Positions 16,021-25,268 are shown, counted from the first letter of the stretch. The stretch is DNA of 64,000 nucleotides from Actinomycetales bacterium (GCA_018970025.1 JAGWXF010000013.1:1-64000); one strand, 5' to 3'. Notes: generated from the sequence alone by a model not told the origin. Made by a program: numbers and translations.

Positions 16021-16509
16021 ATGACCGCTGAGGTGACCTGGCTGACCCAGGAGGGGTATGACCGCCTGGCCGCCGAGCTGGCCGACCGTCAGGGTCCGCG
16101 CCGCCAGGAGATCACCAAGCGGATCGAGCTGGCCCGCGAGGAGGGCGACCTCAAGGAGAACGGCGGCTACCACGCCGCCAAGGAGGAGCAGGGCAAGAAC
16201 GAGGCGCGCATCCGGGTGCTCAAGCACCTGCTGGAGAACGCGCAGATCGGCGCCCCGGATGCCGACCACGACGAGGTGTCCCACGGGAAGGTCGTGACGA
16301 TCCGGTTCCCCGCCTTCGACGAGGAGGAGACCTTCCTGCTCGGCTCGCGGGAGGAAGCCGCGCATGCGTCGATCGAGGTCTACTCGCCGACCTCGCCCCT
16401 GGGGGCTGCCGTCCTCGGCAAGCGGGTCGGCGACCGCACGTCATACGACCTGGCCAATGGCAAGCAGATGTCCGTGGAGATCGTCCGGGTCGAGGCGTAC
16501 GCCCCCTGA
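16021..16509 (+). CDS. greA: Transcription elongation factor GreA
   Basis: A 162-residue GreA. The N-terminal coiled coil (about 10-75) contains EEGDLKENGGYHAAKEEQG, the acidic tip that reaches the RNA polymerase active site and promotes cleavage of backtracked transcripts. The C-terminal FKBP-like domain carries SPLGAAVLGKRVGD. The ATG at 16021 follows TAACCT (16008-16013) by seven bases, which supports a leaderless start; an open frame extends upstream to 15865 but overlaps DUF4307. Confidence 0.96.
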   Translation: MTAEVTWLTQEGYDRLAAELADRQGPRRQEITKRIELAREEGDLKENGGYHAAKEEQGKNEARIRVLKHLLENAQIGAPDADHDEVSHGKVVTIRFPAFDEEETFLLGSREEAAHASIEVYSPTSPLGAAVLGKRVGDRTSYDLANGKQMSVEIVRVEAYAP

Positions 16510-16524
16510 CGCGCCGCCGACCGG

Positions 16525-17394
16525 CTACCGGCTGGTCGTGTGCTTGAACTTCCGGATCGCCAGGGTCGCGAAGATGGCAATCAGGACGGCGCAGGAGAGG
16601 ACGGTGTACGCCTCAGGGTGCTGCATCGGCCAGTAGTCCGGCTGGATACCGATCGGGTTGCCGAACAGCTCACGCGTCGACAGCACCAGGGTCGAGATGG
16701 GGTTGAAGGCGGCGAAGGCCTGCAGCCAGTCCGGCATCGACGAGATCGGCACGAACGCATTCGACAGGAACGTCAGCGGGAACAGCCAGATCAGGCCCGC
16801 CGTGCTGGCCGTCTCCGGGTTCGGCATCGACAGCCCGACGGTGGATCCGATCCAGGCGACGGTGTAGGCGAACAGCAGCAGCAGGGCATATGCCGCGAGC
16901 GCATCGAGGAATCCCCCGGTGATGCGCCAGCCGACGATCAGGCCGGTGATGCTCAGCACCGCCAGCACGAGCACCTGCCGGGCGGCATCGGCGAAGGTTC
17001 GTCCGAACAGCACGGCTCCATGGGACATCGGCAGCGCCCGGAACCGGTCGATGATGCCCTTGCGCATGTCCTCGGCGAGGCCGACCGTGCTCGCCGCCGC
17101 CGCGAAGGCCACGGTCTGGCCGAAGATGCCCGGCATCAGGTAGTTGCGATACGCGTTCGCGGCGTCCTGCGCACTGGCCCCGTCACCGGGGATCGGGATC
17201 GCGCCACCGAAGACATAGGCGAACAGCAGCACGAAGATCACTGGCTGCACCAGGGAGAAGAACAGCGACTCGGGGACGCGGATCGACGCGATCAGGTTGC
17301 GGCGTGCCACCACCAGGCCGTCGTGCACCCCCCATCCGAGCAGGGGTCGCCTGCGGATCGGGGCGTGCTGGGCCGCTGACTGCATGATCGTCAT
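16525..17394 (-). CDS. ABC-2 type transporter permease (DrrB-like)
   Basis: A 289-residue permease with six predicted helices: TM1 at about residues 43-63, a cluster at 95-185, and TM6 at 260-280. The PVIFVLLFAYVFGGAI and PLTFLSNAFVPISSMPDWLQAFAAFNPIS motifs are typical of DrrB-like exporters of antibiotics or lipids. Its start overlaps the stop of the ATPase gene by four bases, so the two are translationally coupled. The exported compound is unknown. Confidence 0.9.
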   Translation of the reverse strand: MTIMQSAAQHAPIRRRPLLGWGVHDGLVVARRNLIASIRVPESLFFSLVQPVIFVLLFAYVFGGAIPIPGDGASAQDAANAYRNYLMPGIFGQTVAFAAAASTVGLAEDMRKGIIDRFRALPMSHGAVLFGRTFADAARQVLVLAVLSITGLIVGWRITGGFLDALAAYALLLLFAYTVAWIGSTVGLSMPNPETASTAGLIWLFPLTFLSNAFVPISSMPDWLQAFAAFNPISTLVLSTRELFGNPIGIQPDYWPMQHPEAYTVLSCAVLIAIFATLAIRKFKHTTSR

Positions 17395-18380
17395 CGCCGA
17401 CGTCCTCTTCTGGGTCGGGCCGGGGCCTGCTCAGGCTCCTCGGCGGCATGACCGGTCAGCGTCAGGAAGACATCGTCCAGGGTCGGCCGTCGGAGCACCA
17501 GATCGTCGACCTCGATCCCCTGGGCATCCAGCGCCCGGATCGCCTCGACCAGCACGGTGGAGCCGCCCGACACGGGTGCGGCGAGGTGGCGATCGTCCAC
17601 GGAGGGCTCACCGGTACTCACCTGGCGAATGGCCGTCACCGCATCGGCCACCCGGCCGGCCTCCCGGATGGTGATCTCGATGCGGTCCCCGCCGATCTGG
17701 TCCTTGAGCTCCTCGGCGGTGCCGTGGGCGATCACGCGACCGTGGTCGATGACCACGATGTCCTCGGCGAGCTGATCAGCCTCCTCGAGGTACTGCGTCG
17801 TCAGCAGGACGGTCGTGCCCTCGGCCACCAGCTCCTTGATGACCTGCCACATGCCCAGCCTCGATCGCGGGTCCAGTCCGGTCGTGGGCTCGTCGAGGAA
17901 CAGGATCGCCGGCTTGGCGATCAGGCTGGAGGCGAGGTCCAGCCGACGGCGCATGCCGCCCGAGTAGGTGCGCACCGGGCGATCGGCGGCATCGGCGAGG
18001 TCGAAGGAGTCGAGCAGCTCCTGGGAGCGCTGGCGGACGTAGGCCGGCTCGAGGTGGTAGAGCCCGCCGAACATGCGCAGGTTCTCCCGGCCGGTGAGGT
18101 ACTCGTCGACGGCGGCGTACTGCCCGGTGAGGCCGATCTGCCGGCGCACCTCATCGGGCTGCTTGACCACGTCGAACCCGGCGACGCGGGCCGATCCGGC
18201 GGTCGGCTCCAGCAGGGTGGACAGGATGCGCACCGTCGTGGTCTTGCCGGATCCATTCGGCCCGAGCAGGCCGACCACCTGGCCGCGCTTGACGATGAGG
18301 TCCATGCCGTCGAGGGCTCGGACGTCTCCGAACACCTTGACCAGCCCCTCGGCTCGGACTGCGTCATCTGCCTGGGTCAC
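17391..18380 (-). CDS. ABC transporter ATP-binding protein (DrrA-like)
   Basis: A 329-residue ATPase of the daunorubicin-resistance type. Walker A is GPNGSGKTTT (about 40-49), the signature is YSGGMRRRLDLASSLI, Walker B ILFLDEPTTGLD, and the H-loop TTQYLEEAD. The 90-residue C-terminal extension with LVEAIRALDAQGIEVDDLVLRRPTLDDVFLTLTG is typical of DrrA. It energises the permease encoded just downstream. The GTG at 18380 follows TAGGGT (18388-18393, minus strand) by seven bases. A longer frame to 18407 is not supported. Confidence 0.93.
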   Translation of the reverse strand: MTQADDAVRAEGLVKVFGDVRALDGMDLIVKRGQVVGLLGPNGSGKTTTVRILSTLLEPTAGSARVAGFDVVKQPDEVRRQIGLTGQYAAVDEYLTGRENLRMFGGLYHLEPAYVRQRSQELLDSFDLADAADRPVRTYSGGMRRRLDLASSLIAKPAILFLDEPTTGLDPRSRLGMWQVIKELVAEGTTVLLTTQYLEEADQLAEDIVVIDHGRVIAHGTAEELKDQIGGDRIEITIREAGRVADAVTAIRQVSTGEPSVDDRHLAAPVSGGSTVLVEAIRALDAQGIEVDDLVLRRPTLDDVFLTLTGHAAEEPEQAPARPRRGRRR

Positions 18381-18474
18381 GTGCCGAACCCTAGGCCATC
18401 GATCCACGGGTCACGCCACCGCGAAGGACCGGCGAGCGCAAAGGACCGGCGAGCGCGAACGTCCGGCTGGACGA

Positions 18475-19677
18475 TCAGTCCGTGAGCAGTCGATAGCGCG
18501 CGCCCAGGGCATCGAGCACCTGCCCGCAGTGCTCGATGCCCCGCGTCTCCATCTGCACGATGATGTCGACCTCGTCGACCGCCAGGCCCGGGTCGACCCG
18601 GTTGTGCTCGATGTCGAGGACGTTCGCATCGAGGGCCATCACGTCCGTGAGCACCCGGGCCAGTGAGCCGGGCCGATCCGGGACGCGAACCGTGATGGTC
18701 AGGTAGCGACCGGCGGCCGCCATGCCATGTCGGATGATGCGCATGAGTACGAGCGGGTCGAGGTTGCCGCCGCTCACCACGACCGCCACCGGCGGCTCGA
18801 AGTCCGCGGGCCGGGCCAGGACGGCTGCCGTGGCCGCGGCCCCAGCCGGCTCGACGAGGAGCTTGGCCCGCTCGAGCAGCAGCAGCACCGCGCGCGAGAT
18901 CTCCTCCTCGCTGACGACCCGGATCTCGTCGACGAGCCGCTCGATGATGCTGAAGGGCAGTGCGCCGGGCTGGCCGACGGCGATGCCATCGGCCATCGTG
19001 GCCATCCGCTCGAGCCGGATGGGATGGCCCGCGGCGAGGGATGCCGGGTAGGCGGCCGCCTGCTCGGCCTGCACGCCCACGACCCGCACGCGCGGTCGAT
19101 GCTCCGCGACGGCGACCGCCACGCCTGCCAGCAGCCCGCCGCCGCCGGTGCAGACCACGATCGTGCGCACGTCGGGCACCTTGCGCAGGATCTCCAGGCC
19201 GATGGTGCCCTGGCCGGCCACGACGTCCGGGTGATCGAAGGGATGGATGAGGACGGCACCGGTGCGCTCGGCGAACTCGCGGGCCGCATGCAGGGCATCG
19301 TCGATCGTGGCGCCATGGTGGATCACCTCGGCGCCATACGCAGCGGTCGCCTGCAGCTTGGGGATGCTGGCCCCCTCCGGCATGAAGACGGTGGCATGGG
19401 TGCCGGTCAGCTGGGCCGCCAAGGCGACCCCCTGGGCATGGTTGCCGGCACTGGCCGCCACCACCCCCGCACGCCGCTGCTCGGGCGTCAGCCGGGCAAG
19501 ACGGTTGTAGGCGCCGCGGATCTTGAACGAGCCAGCCCGCTGCAGGTTCTCCGGGATCAGCACGACCGGCCCGCCGACCCGGTCGCTGAGCCAGCGAGCC
19601 CCCGCCACGGGGATGTCTCGGACGATGCCCGCCAGGCGGTCGGCCGCGGCTTCGATATCGGCGAGGGAGACGGTCAC
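18475..19677 (-). CDS. ilvA: Threonine ammonia-lyase with C-terminal ACT domain
   Basis: A 400-residue PLP enzyme that deaminates threonine to 2-oxobutanoate. The PLP lysine is in GSFKIRGAYN (about residue 48), the glycine loop in TGGGGLLAG, and the PLP pyridine-nitrogen serine in VSGGNLDP. The last 80 residues form one ACT domain (LTITVRVPDRPGSLARVLTDV), as in short, TdcB/IlvA-type regulated enzymes. The GTG start overlaps the DUF2786 stop by four bases (GTGA), so the long upstream frame to 19812 is rejected. It may serve isoleucine synthesis or threonine catabolism. Confidence 0.9.
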   Translation of the reverse strand: MTVSLADIEAAADRLAGIVRDIPVAGARWLSDRVGGPVVLIPENLQRAGSFKIRGAYNRLARLTPEQRRAGVVAASAGNHAQGVALAAQLTGTHATVFMPEGASIPKLQATAAYGAEVIHHGATIDDALHAAREFAERTGAVLIHPFDHPDVVAGQGTIGLEILRKVPDVRTIVVCTGGGGLLAGVAVAVAEHRPRVRVVGVQAEQAAAYPASLAAGHPIRLERMATMADGIAVGQPGALPFSIIERLVDEIRVVSEEEISRAVLLLLERAKLLVEPAGAAATAAVLARPADFEPPVAVVVSGGNLDPLVLMRIIRHGMAAAGRYLTITVRVPDRPGSLARVLTDVMALDANVLDIEHNRVDPGLAVDEVDIIVQMETRGIEHCGQVLDALGARYRLLTD

Positions 19678-20525
19678 GTGGACGATCCTCGCACCGGCTT
19701 CTTGCCGGGGAGCCCGCGCTGGCTGCCCAGGCGGGCCAGCGATGCGGCCTGCCGACCGGCCCCGGTGGCCGAGCCGCGGTCGCTGCGCATGGCGCCCGAG
19801 TAGCCGGACCATGAGCCGCGCGCCTTGGAGGTCGCTCGGTGATATTCGCGGATCTCGTCCGCCTTCTGCTTCAGCACCAGGGTCCGCCCGGCGGGATCCA
19901 GGCCCGCGGCCGCCGAGCCCGGGGTACCGCCCTCGGAGCCGGCCGCCTGCAGGTCGCCAGGGGAGGCGGTGATCACGCTGGCCCGCGCCTGCTCCAGTCG
20001 CTCGGCGATGCGCTCGACATAGCCCCGGTAGAACGCCACCCGTGCGGTGAAGGCCGTATGGGGCTTGACCGTGCGCCTGGCCCTGCCCTGGACCCGCTGG
20101 ACTGATACGTAGGACTCCTGCCGCCAGGTGCCCACCGCCACCCAGGTCGTTGCCGCGGTGACCATCTGCACGGCAACAGACCCGTACATCGCCTCGATGA
20201 CGTCCAGGTCGCCCGGCATGCCGTAGGCGAGCACGTACGTCGAGTTCGCGGCGATATCGACCCGCGCGTCATTGGCATGGGCGATGGCGATGAACAGCGC
20301 GATGAGATGCTGGTTGGCCCGCTTGCCCTTCTCGCCGATGGTGACCGTGCGCGTCTGCGGCTGCTGCCTGGCCTCGCGGCGAGCCACGGCCGCACGGGCC
20401 ACGGCCAGGTCGATGCTGGCCGCGGTGGCCAGGGCCTGGGCCTTCATCAGATAGGCCTCGGCCTCATGCGGGTTGTCGGTGCGCTCGGCCTTGGCCAGCA
20501 GCGCGGAGATCCGCTCAAGCGACAT
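19674..20525 (-). CDS. DUF2786-domain protein
   Basis: A 283-residue protein. The first 45 residues (ERISALLAKAERTDNPHEAEAYLMKAQALATAASID) are a clear DUF2786 domain. The middle continues with a mixed region rich in Ala and Arg (about 70-190), and the C terminus is basic and low in complexity. DUF2786 has no known biochemical role. The ATG at 20525 overlaps the metallohydrolase stop by 11 bases, and the stop overlaps the threonine lyase start by four, which makes a tight three-gene operon. Confidence 0.8.
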   Translation of the reverse strand: MSLERISALLAKAERTDNPHEAEAYLMKAQALATAASIDLAVARAAVARREARQQPQTRTVTIGEKGKRANQHLIALFIAIAHANDARVDIAANSTYVLAYGMPGDLDVIEAMYGSVAVQMVTAATTWVAVGTWRQESYVSVQRVQGRARRTVKPHTAFTARVAFYRGYVERIAERLEQARASVITASPGDLQAAGSEGGTPGSAAAGLDPAGRTLVLKQKADEIREYHRATSKARGSWSGYSGAMRSDRGSATGAGRQAASLARLGSQRGLPGKKPVRGSST

Positions 20526-21006
20526 GGAGCACCCCCAGGCCCGCGCCCTGGTAGCCGGTGCGCAGCAGCAGGGCTGCCTGCGGGCCGAGGGCGAGCTCGA
20601 CCAGCCAGCACATCGCGCCTCGGTAGCCCGGGCCATGGGGCTGCGCTGATGCGCCCGGATCAGGGAGCGCCGTCACGACATGATGTGCGAGCTCATGCAG
20701 GAGCACGGCCTCCGTGCAGGCCCAGCTCGCCTCGACGGGGATGGCGACAATGCCGGCCGGCTCGTAGTGGGCCATCCGCGACCCCTTGCGTCGACGGATC
20801 CGGACGGGGCCAATGGCCGCTCCGTCCGCAGAGGCGTGCCGCAGCCAGTGATCGGCGTAGGCCTGCATCGCAGCGAGATCGCCGAATCGCCGCTGCATGG
20901 GGACATCGAAACGGGAGCCGAAGAAGTCCACCTGCCCGCCCCGATCCAGCACCCGGGACCATGCGTCCTCCACGGCGTAGACCGCGGACCGCGCGGTGTC
21001 GCGCAT
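20515..21006 (-). CDS. TIGR04338-type putative zinc metallohydrolase
   Basis: A 163-residue protein carrying the HExxH zinc motif in EAVLLHELAHHVVTALP (about residues 95-111) with a further His in QPHGPGYRGAM that could be the third ligand. It matches the small actinobacterial TIGR04338 metallohydrolase family, usually paired with DUF2786, as here. No signal peptide is visible, so it should be cytosolic. The ATG at 21006 follows GGGGAGGGG; the frame continues far upstream through the divergent MFS gene without support. Substrate unknown. Confidence 0.78.
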   Translation of the reverse strand: MRDTARSAVYAVEDAWSRVLDRGGQVDFFGSRFDVPMQRRFGDLAAMQAYADHWLRHASADGAAIGPVRIRRRKGSRMAHYEPAGIVAIPVEASWACTEAVLLHELAHHVVTALPDPGASAQPHGPGYRGAMCWLVELALGPQAALLLRTGYQGAGLGVLHVA

Positions 21007-21049
21007 CGCAGACCACCCCTCCCCGACCGGCCAGCCGCACATCAGGCCA

Positions 21050-22426
21050 GTGCGACGTCGGCGCCCGGACCTCGCACCCGAGCCGAGGATAGGCTCGCAC
21101 CCACGCCTGACCCCGGGAGCCGAGATCACCCGCACCACGAGCCGTCCCCCGCTGCTGCGCGACCTGCCCCGGGAGGTCGGCGTCCTGGCCGCCATCTCCT
21201 TCTGCGTCGCCCTCGGCTTCGGCATCCTGGCACCTGCCCTGCCGGTGTTCGCCCGGGAGTTCGACGTCTCCGTCCTCCAGGCGAGCGCGATCATCTCGGT
21301 CTTCGCACTGGTCCGCTTCGTCAGCGCGCCACCGGCCGGGGCCATGGTCAACCGCTGGGGGGAGCGGGCGGTGCTGGCAAGCGGGCTGGCGATCGTCGCG
21401 GTATCCAGCGCAGCGGCAGGCTTCTCGCAGTCTTACCTGCAGCTGCTCCTGCTGCGCGGGGTCGGCGGGCTGGGTTCGTCGATGTTCACGGTCTCCGCCA
21501 TGGCGCTGCTCCTGCGGGTGGTCGATCAGGAGCAGCGGGGCCGGGCGGTCAGCGCCTACCAGGGAGGCTTCCTGCTGGGCGGGGTCGCAGGACCGGCCGT
21601 GGGGGGCCTGGTCGTGGCCTGGTCGATCCGGGCACCCTTCTTCGTGTACGCGTTCACCCTGGGCGCGGCCACCGCGGTCACCCTGATCTTCCTGGCGAAG
21701 GCCCGCCTGCATGATCGCGAGCAGGAGGTCTCCGGCGGCCAGGAGGATCGACGAGAGTCGCTGCAGGCGGCCCTGCGCAGCGGGGCCTACCGGGCCGCCC
21801 TGACCGTCAACCTGGTCACCGGCTTCGTGGCCTTCGGGATGCGCACCGCGATCGTCCCGCTCTTCGTCACCGAGGGCCTGCGGCGAGGGCCATCCTTCAG
21901 CGGCGTGGGATTCCTGCTCGCGGCCGCCGTCCAGGCCGTGCTGCTGCTGCCGGCCGGCCGGATGGCCGACACAGTGGGCCGCAAGCGTGCCCTCACCATC
22001 GGATCCAGTGCGCTGCTGGTCGGGATGATCGCCCTGACCGCATCCGATATCGCGGCGAACGCCCTGGGCACCGCGGCCATGGCGGGCCTGGCCCTGTTCT
22101 TACTCGCGATGACGATCCAGGGGGCAGCCTCCGCCTTCCTGGGATCAGCACCGGCCGCCGTCGTCGGCGACATCATGGGCGGCCGGCGCGGTGGCATCGT
22201 GGTCGCGACCTTCCAGATGGTGTCGGATATCGGAGCCGTCGCGGGCCCGCTCGTGGCCGGCTTCCTCGTGGACGCCCTGGACTTCGACTGGGCATTCATG
22301 GCCAGTTCGGCGCTGGCCGCGGGAGCGGTTATCGTGGTCCTCGCGATGCCGGAGACCCTGCGCCGAGCGCAATCCGGGTATGCGGGGCCCTCCGAGCCGC
22401 GTGGGTCACGAGGGAATGAGCCATAA
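21050..22426 (+). CDS. MFS transporter
   Basis: A 458-residue major facilitator with 12 predicted helices (first at about residues 45-65, last at about 405-425). The inter-helix A-motif region is ...GAMVNRWGERAVLASG after TM2 and GRMADTVGRKRALTIG after TM8. It is a probable proton-coupled exporter of the DHA1 type. The start is uncertain: GTG at 21050 is the last conventional in-frame start before TM1. A TAGGCT hexamer sits downstream at 21090-21095, which could mean that the real start is a non-standard codon near 21107. It overlaps the sulfatase gene by 11 bases. Confidence 0.85.
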   Translation: MRRRRPDLAPEPRIGSHPRLTPGAEITRTTSRPPLLRDLPREVGVLAAISFCVALGFGILAPALPVFAREFDVSVLQASAIISVFALVRFVSAPPAGAMVNRWGERAVLASGLAIVAVSSAAAGFSQSYLQLLLLRGVGGLGSSMFTVSAMALLLRVVDQEQRGRAVSAYQGGFLLGGVAGPAVGGLVVAWSIRAPFFVYAFTLGAATAVTLIFLAKARLHDREQEVSGGQEDRRESLQAALRSGAYRAALTVNLVTGFVAFGMRTAIVPLFVTEGLRRGPSFSGVGFLLAAAVQAVLLLPAGRMADTVGRKRALTIGSSALLVGMIALTASDIAANALGTAAMAGLALFLLAMTIQGAASAFLGSAPAAVVGDIMGGRRGGIVVATFQMVSDIGAVAGPLVAGFLVDALDFDWAFMASSALAAGAVIVVLAMPETLRRAQSGYAGPSEPRGSRGNEP

Positions 22427-24041
22427 CCCGGCTGAGTCGGGCAGAAGCGAGGGGTACAGCACGGTGACCGACGCGTCCAGCAGGCCGACGTGGCAGGTCC
22501 CCATCACGGCAGTCGTCACCATTGCCGCCATCCTGGCCGTCGCCGGCGCGCTGACCTGGCAGGCACTGTCGGTCAGCGCCGCCAGCACCGACGCCAAGCC
22601 CGGCGCGGGGGCACTGCCGGGCGCCGTCGCCCAGGCACTCGACACCACCCCCACGCCCGTCCCCCTCGGCCCCGTGCCCGCGATCGACAACGTCGTCTTC
22701 GTCCTCGCTGATGATCTTGACTGGGAGACCTTCCTGCAGGTCCCGCGATTGCAGGCCCTGCAGGAGCGCGCGATGACCTTCGCCAGCACTGTGGTCACCG
22801 ACTCGCTGTGCTGCCCGTCTCGGGTGTCGATCTTCCGCAGCCAGTACGTCCACAACCACCGGGTCATCTCCAATGTCGTGGAGTCCGGCGGCGGCTGGCC
22901 CACGTTCTACAGCCTGGGCGAGGAGCAGGACTGCCTGCCACTGTGGCTGCAGAAGGCGGGGGTGCGCACTGGCTTCTTCGGCAAGTACCTCAATGACTAT
23001 CCGGACGGTGCCCCCAGTCGCACGTACGTCCCCCCGGGGTGGAACACCTGGGCTGTCCCGGTCACCCAGGCGGCCGCCTACCGCGGCTACGGGTACACGC
23101 TGAACCAGAACGGCCGGCTGGTCAGTTATGGGGACAAGCCCAAGGACTTCCTGGCCGATGTGCTGACCAAGGGGGCCACCGACTTCATCCGGACGTCCTC
23201 CTCGCCGTTCTTCGTGGAGCTGTCCCTGATGAACCCGCACATGCCGGCGCCCGTGGCACCTCGCCACCTGAAGACGAATCAGAACGTCACCGTCCCCCGC
23301 AACCCGACCTACAATGCCCGGGGCCTGAATGAGCCGGGCTGGCGCTCCAGCAAGCTGACCATGAGCCAGGCACGGCTCGATCGCTACGACGCCATCTGGC
23401 GCAAGCGCGTGCGATCATCGGAGTCCGTCGCAGACGCGGTCGACGCAGTGATGAAGACCCTGGCCGATACCGGCAAGCTCGACCGCACCCTGGTCATCGT
23501 CGGGTCCGACAACGGGTTTCATGCGGTGAGCCGGCGGCTGCCGCCCGGGAAGCGCACTCCCTACCGGGAGGACACCGTGGTGCCGTTCCTGTTCATCGGG
23601 CCCGGGGCCAGTCCCGGCTCGACGGTGACCTCCATGACGTCGACCATCGACCTGGGGCCAACAATCGGGGAGATCCTCAAGGCACCGGTCCCCGATTGGG
23701 TCGACGGGCGGTCCCTGATGCCGTTCCTGCGCGGCTCCAACGGAGCCGACTGGCGAACCGGAATTCTGTCCGAGAGCCTGGGCGAGTCCGACCCGGGCGA
23801 CCCGGACTACGAGGCCTTCAAGCCGCCGAAGTTCGAGGCCCTGCGCACTGAGCGCTACCTGTACGTCGAGTATGCCGACGGCACCCGCGAGCTGTTCGAC
23901 CACGCGACCGACCCGTATGAGATGAACAACGTCATCGGCAGCGCCGATCCGCAGCTGCTCGCCGGCCTCGCCGCGCAGCTGAAGGCGCTGGTCGCATGCG
24001 CCGGGCCGAGCGGCCGGGTCGCCGACGCGATGCCGAACTAG
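22416..24041 (+). CDS. Membrane-anchored type I sulfatase
   Basis: A 541-residue sulfatase with one N-terminal helix (about residues 28-54) that anchors or exports it. The sulfatase signature is CCPSR at 132-136; Cys132 in C-x-P-S-R would be converted to formylglycine by a separate FGE enzyme. The calcium-site ADD is at 98-100 and a VGSDNGFH motif supplies the second metal site (about 364-371). It should hydrolyse sulfate esters outside the membrane. The ATG at 22416 has GAGGG upstream and overlaps the MFS stop by 11 bases; a GTG at 22464 is an alternative. Substrate unknown; coupling with the MFS gene hints at linked uptake or export. Confidence 0.88.
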   Translation: MSHNPAESGRSEGYSTVTDASSRPTWQVPITAVVTIAAILAVAGALTWQALSVSAASTDAKPGAGALPGAVAQALDTTPTPVPLGPVPAIDNVVFVLADDLDWETFLQVPRLQALQERAMTFASTVVTDSLCCPSRVSIFRSQYVHNHRVISNVVESGGGWPTFYSLGEEQDCLPLWLQKAGVRTGFFGKYLNDYPDGAPSRTYVPPGWNTWAVPVTQAAAYRGYGYTLNQNGRLVSYGDKPKDFLADVLTKGATDFIRTSSSPFFVELSLMNPHMPAPVAPRHLKTNQNVTVPRNPTYNARGLNEPGWRSSKLTMSQARLDRYDAIWRKRVRSSESVADAVDAVMKTLADTGKLDRTLVIVGSDNGFHAVSRRLPPGKRTPYREDTVVPFLFIGPGASPGSTVTSMTSTIDLGPTIGEILKAPVPDWVDGRSLMPFLRGSNGADWRTGILSESLGESDPGDPDYEAFKPPKFEALRTERYLYVEYADGTRELFDHATDPYEMNNVIGSADPQLLAGLAAQLKALVACAGPSGRVADAMPN

Positions 24042-24071
24042 GACGAGATGCCGAAGTAGGCGGCCGGCGCC

Positions 24072-25250
24072 TCAGCCGAGGGCCATCGCCAGGTCGGCGA
24101 CGAGATCCTCCGCCGACTCGATGCCGACCGAGAGCCGGACGAGGTCGGCCGGGACCTCCAGGGCGCTGCCGGCCGCCGAGGCGTGGGTCATCCGGCCCGG
24201 GTGCTCGATCAGCGACTCCACGCCGCCCAGCGACTCCCCGAGGGTGAAGACCCTCGTACGTGCGCAGACATCGAGGGCCGCCTGCTCCCCTCCCGAGACC
24301 CGGAAGGAGACCATTCCACCGAAGTCGCGCATCTGCCGCCGGGCGATCTCATGGCCCGGATGCATCGCCAGGCCCGGCCACATGACCTCGCTGACCGCCG
24401 GGTGCCGCAGCAGCAGGTCGGCGATGACCCGGGCGTTCTCGCAGTGCCGGTCCATCCGCACCCCGAGGGTCTTGATCCCGCGGAGCACCAGCCAGCAGTC
24501 GAATGGCCCAGGGACCGCCCCCATCGCGTTCTGGTGGAACCGCAGGCGCTCGGTCAGGGCCTCATCGGTGGCCACCAGCGCCCCGCCGATGACATCGCTG
24601 TGCCCGCCGAGGTACTTGGTGGTGCTGTGCACGACGACGTCGGCACCTAGGCCCAGCGGCTGCTGCAGGTAGGGCGAGGCGAAGGTGCTGTCGACGACCA
24701 GCAGGGCACCAGCATCGTGGGCCACCTGCGCAAGGGCGGAGATGTCCGCGATGCCCAGCAGCGGGTTCGTCGGCGTCTCGACCCAGATCAGCCGAGTGCG
24801 GCCGGGGATGATCGCACGCGCCACGGCTTGCGGGTCGGCAACCGGCGCGGGGGTGTGCTCCACCCCCCAGGGCCCGGCAACCTTGGAGAAGAGCCGGAAG
24901 GTCCCGCCGTAGGCATCATCGGGGATGACAGCGTGATCGCCTGGGCGGCAGACCGTTCGGATGAGGGTGTCCTCCGCGGCCAGGCCCGACGCGAACGCCA
25001 GGGCAGCCGCTGTCTCCACCCCCGGCGCCTCGAGCGCCGCCAGGCAGGTCTCCAATGCGGTGCGGGTCGGATTGCCGCTGCGGGAGTACTCATAGCCCCC
25101 GCGCAGCCCGCCGACCCCATCCTGGGCGTAGGTCGAGACCTGGTAGATCGGGGGGACGACCGCACCGGTGAGCGGATCAGGCTCCTGGCCGGCGTGGATC
25201 GCACGGGTCTGGAAGCCCGCCTCGGCTGCTCGACTTTCGCTTCCGGTCAT
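24072..25250 (-). CDS. metB: Cystathionine gamma-synthase / Cys-Met metabolism PLP enzyme
   Basis: A 392-residue fold-type I PLP enzyme. The PLP lysine is Lys212 in HSTTKYLGGHSDV; YEYSRSGNPTR (about 53-63) and the C-terminal SLGGVESLIEHP motif are typical of cystathionine gamma-synthase and gamma-lyase, which cannot be separated by eye. In actinobacteria this gene pairs with cystathionine beta-synthase, which is also nearby, to move sulfur between cysteine and homocysteine. The ATG at 25250 is seven bases after TAGGGT (25258-25263). The upstream frame to 25631 runs through divergent msrA and is rejected. Confidence 0.92.
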   Translation of the reverse strand: MTGSESRAAEAGFQTRAIHAGQEPDPLTGAVVPPIYQVSTYAQDGVGGLRGGYEYSRSGNPTRTALETCLAALEAPGVETAAALAFASGLAAEDTLIRTVCRPGDHAVIPDDAYGGTFRLFSKVAGPWGVEHTPAPVADPQAVARAIIPGRTRLIWVETPTNPLLGIADISALAQVAHDAGALLVVDSTFASPYLQQPLGLGADVVVHSTTKYLGGHSDVIGGALVATDEALTERLRFHQNAMGAVPGPFDCWLVLRGIKTLGVRMDRHCENARVIADLLLRHPAVSEVMWPGLAMHPGHEIARRQMRDFGGMVSFRVSGGEQAALDVCARTRVFTLGESLGGVESLIEHPGRMTHASAAGSALEVPADLVRLSVGIESAEDLVADLAMALG

Positions 25251-25256
25251 GGGACG

Positions 25257-25263
25257 TACCCTA
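25257..25263. promoter_or_regulatory. Shared bidirectional -10 element of metB and msrA
   Basis: The heptamer TACCCTA reads as TACCCT on the plus strand, six bases before the msrA ATG, and as TAGGGT on the minus strand, seven bases before the metB ATG. The two coding regions are only 18 bases apart, so both transcripts would be leaderless and their RNA polymerases would compete for the same base pairs. Confidence 0.7.
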
Positions 25264-25268
25264 GGCAC

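Noticed and set aside
19678-19812. 45-codon N-terminal extension of threonine ammonia-lyase
   Set aside because: It lies inside the DUF2786 gene in another frame; the GTGA overlap marks the real start.
24717-25268. 184-codon N-terminal extension of MsrA
   Set aside because: It lies antisense within metB and lacks any domain; the ATG at 25269 has a well-placed -10 box.
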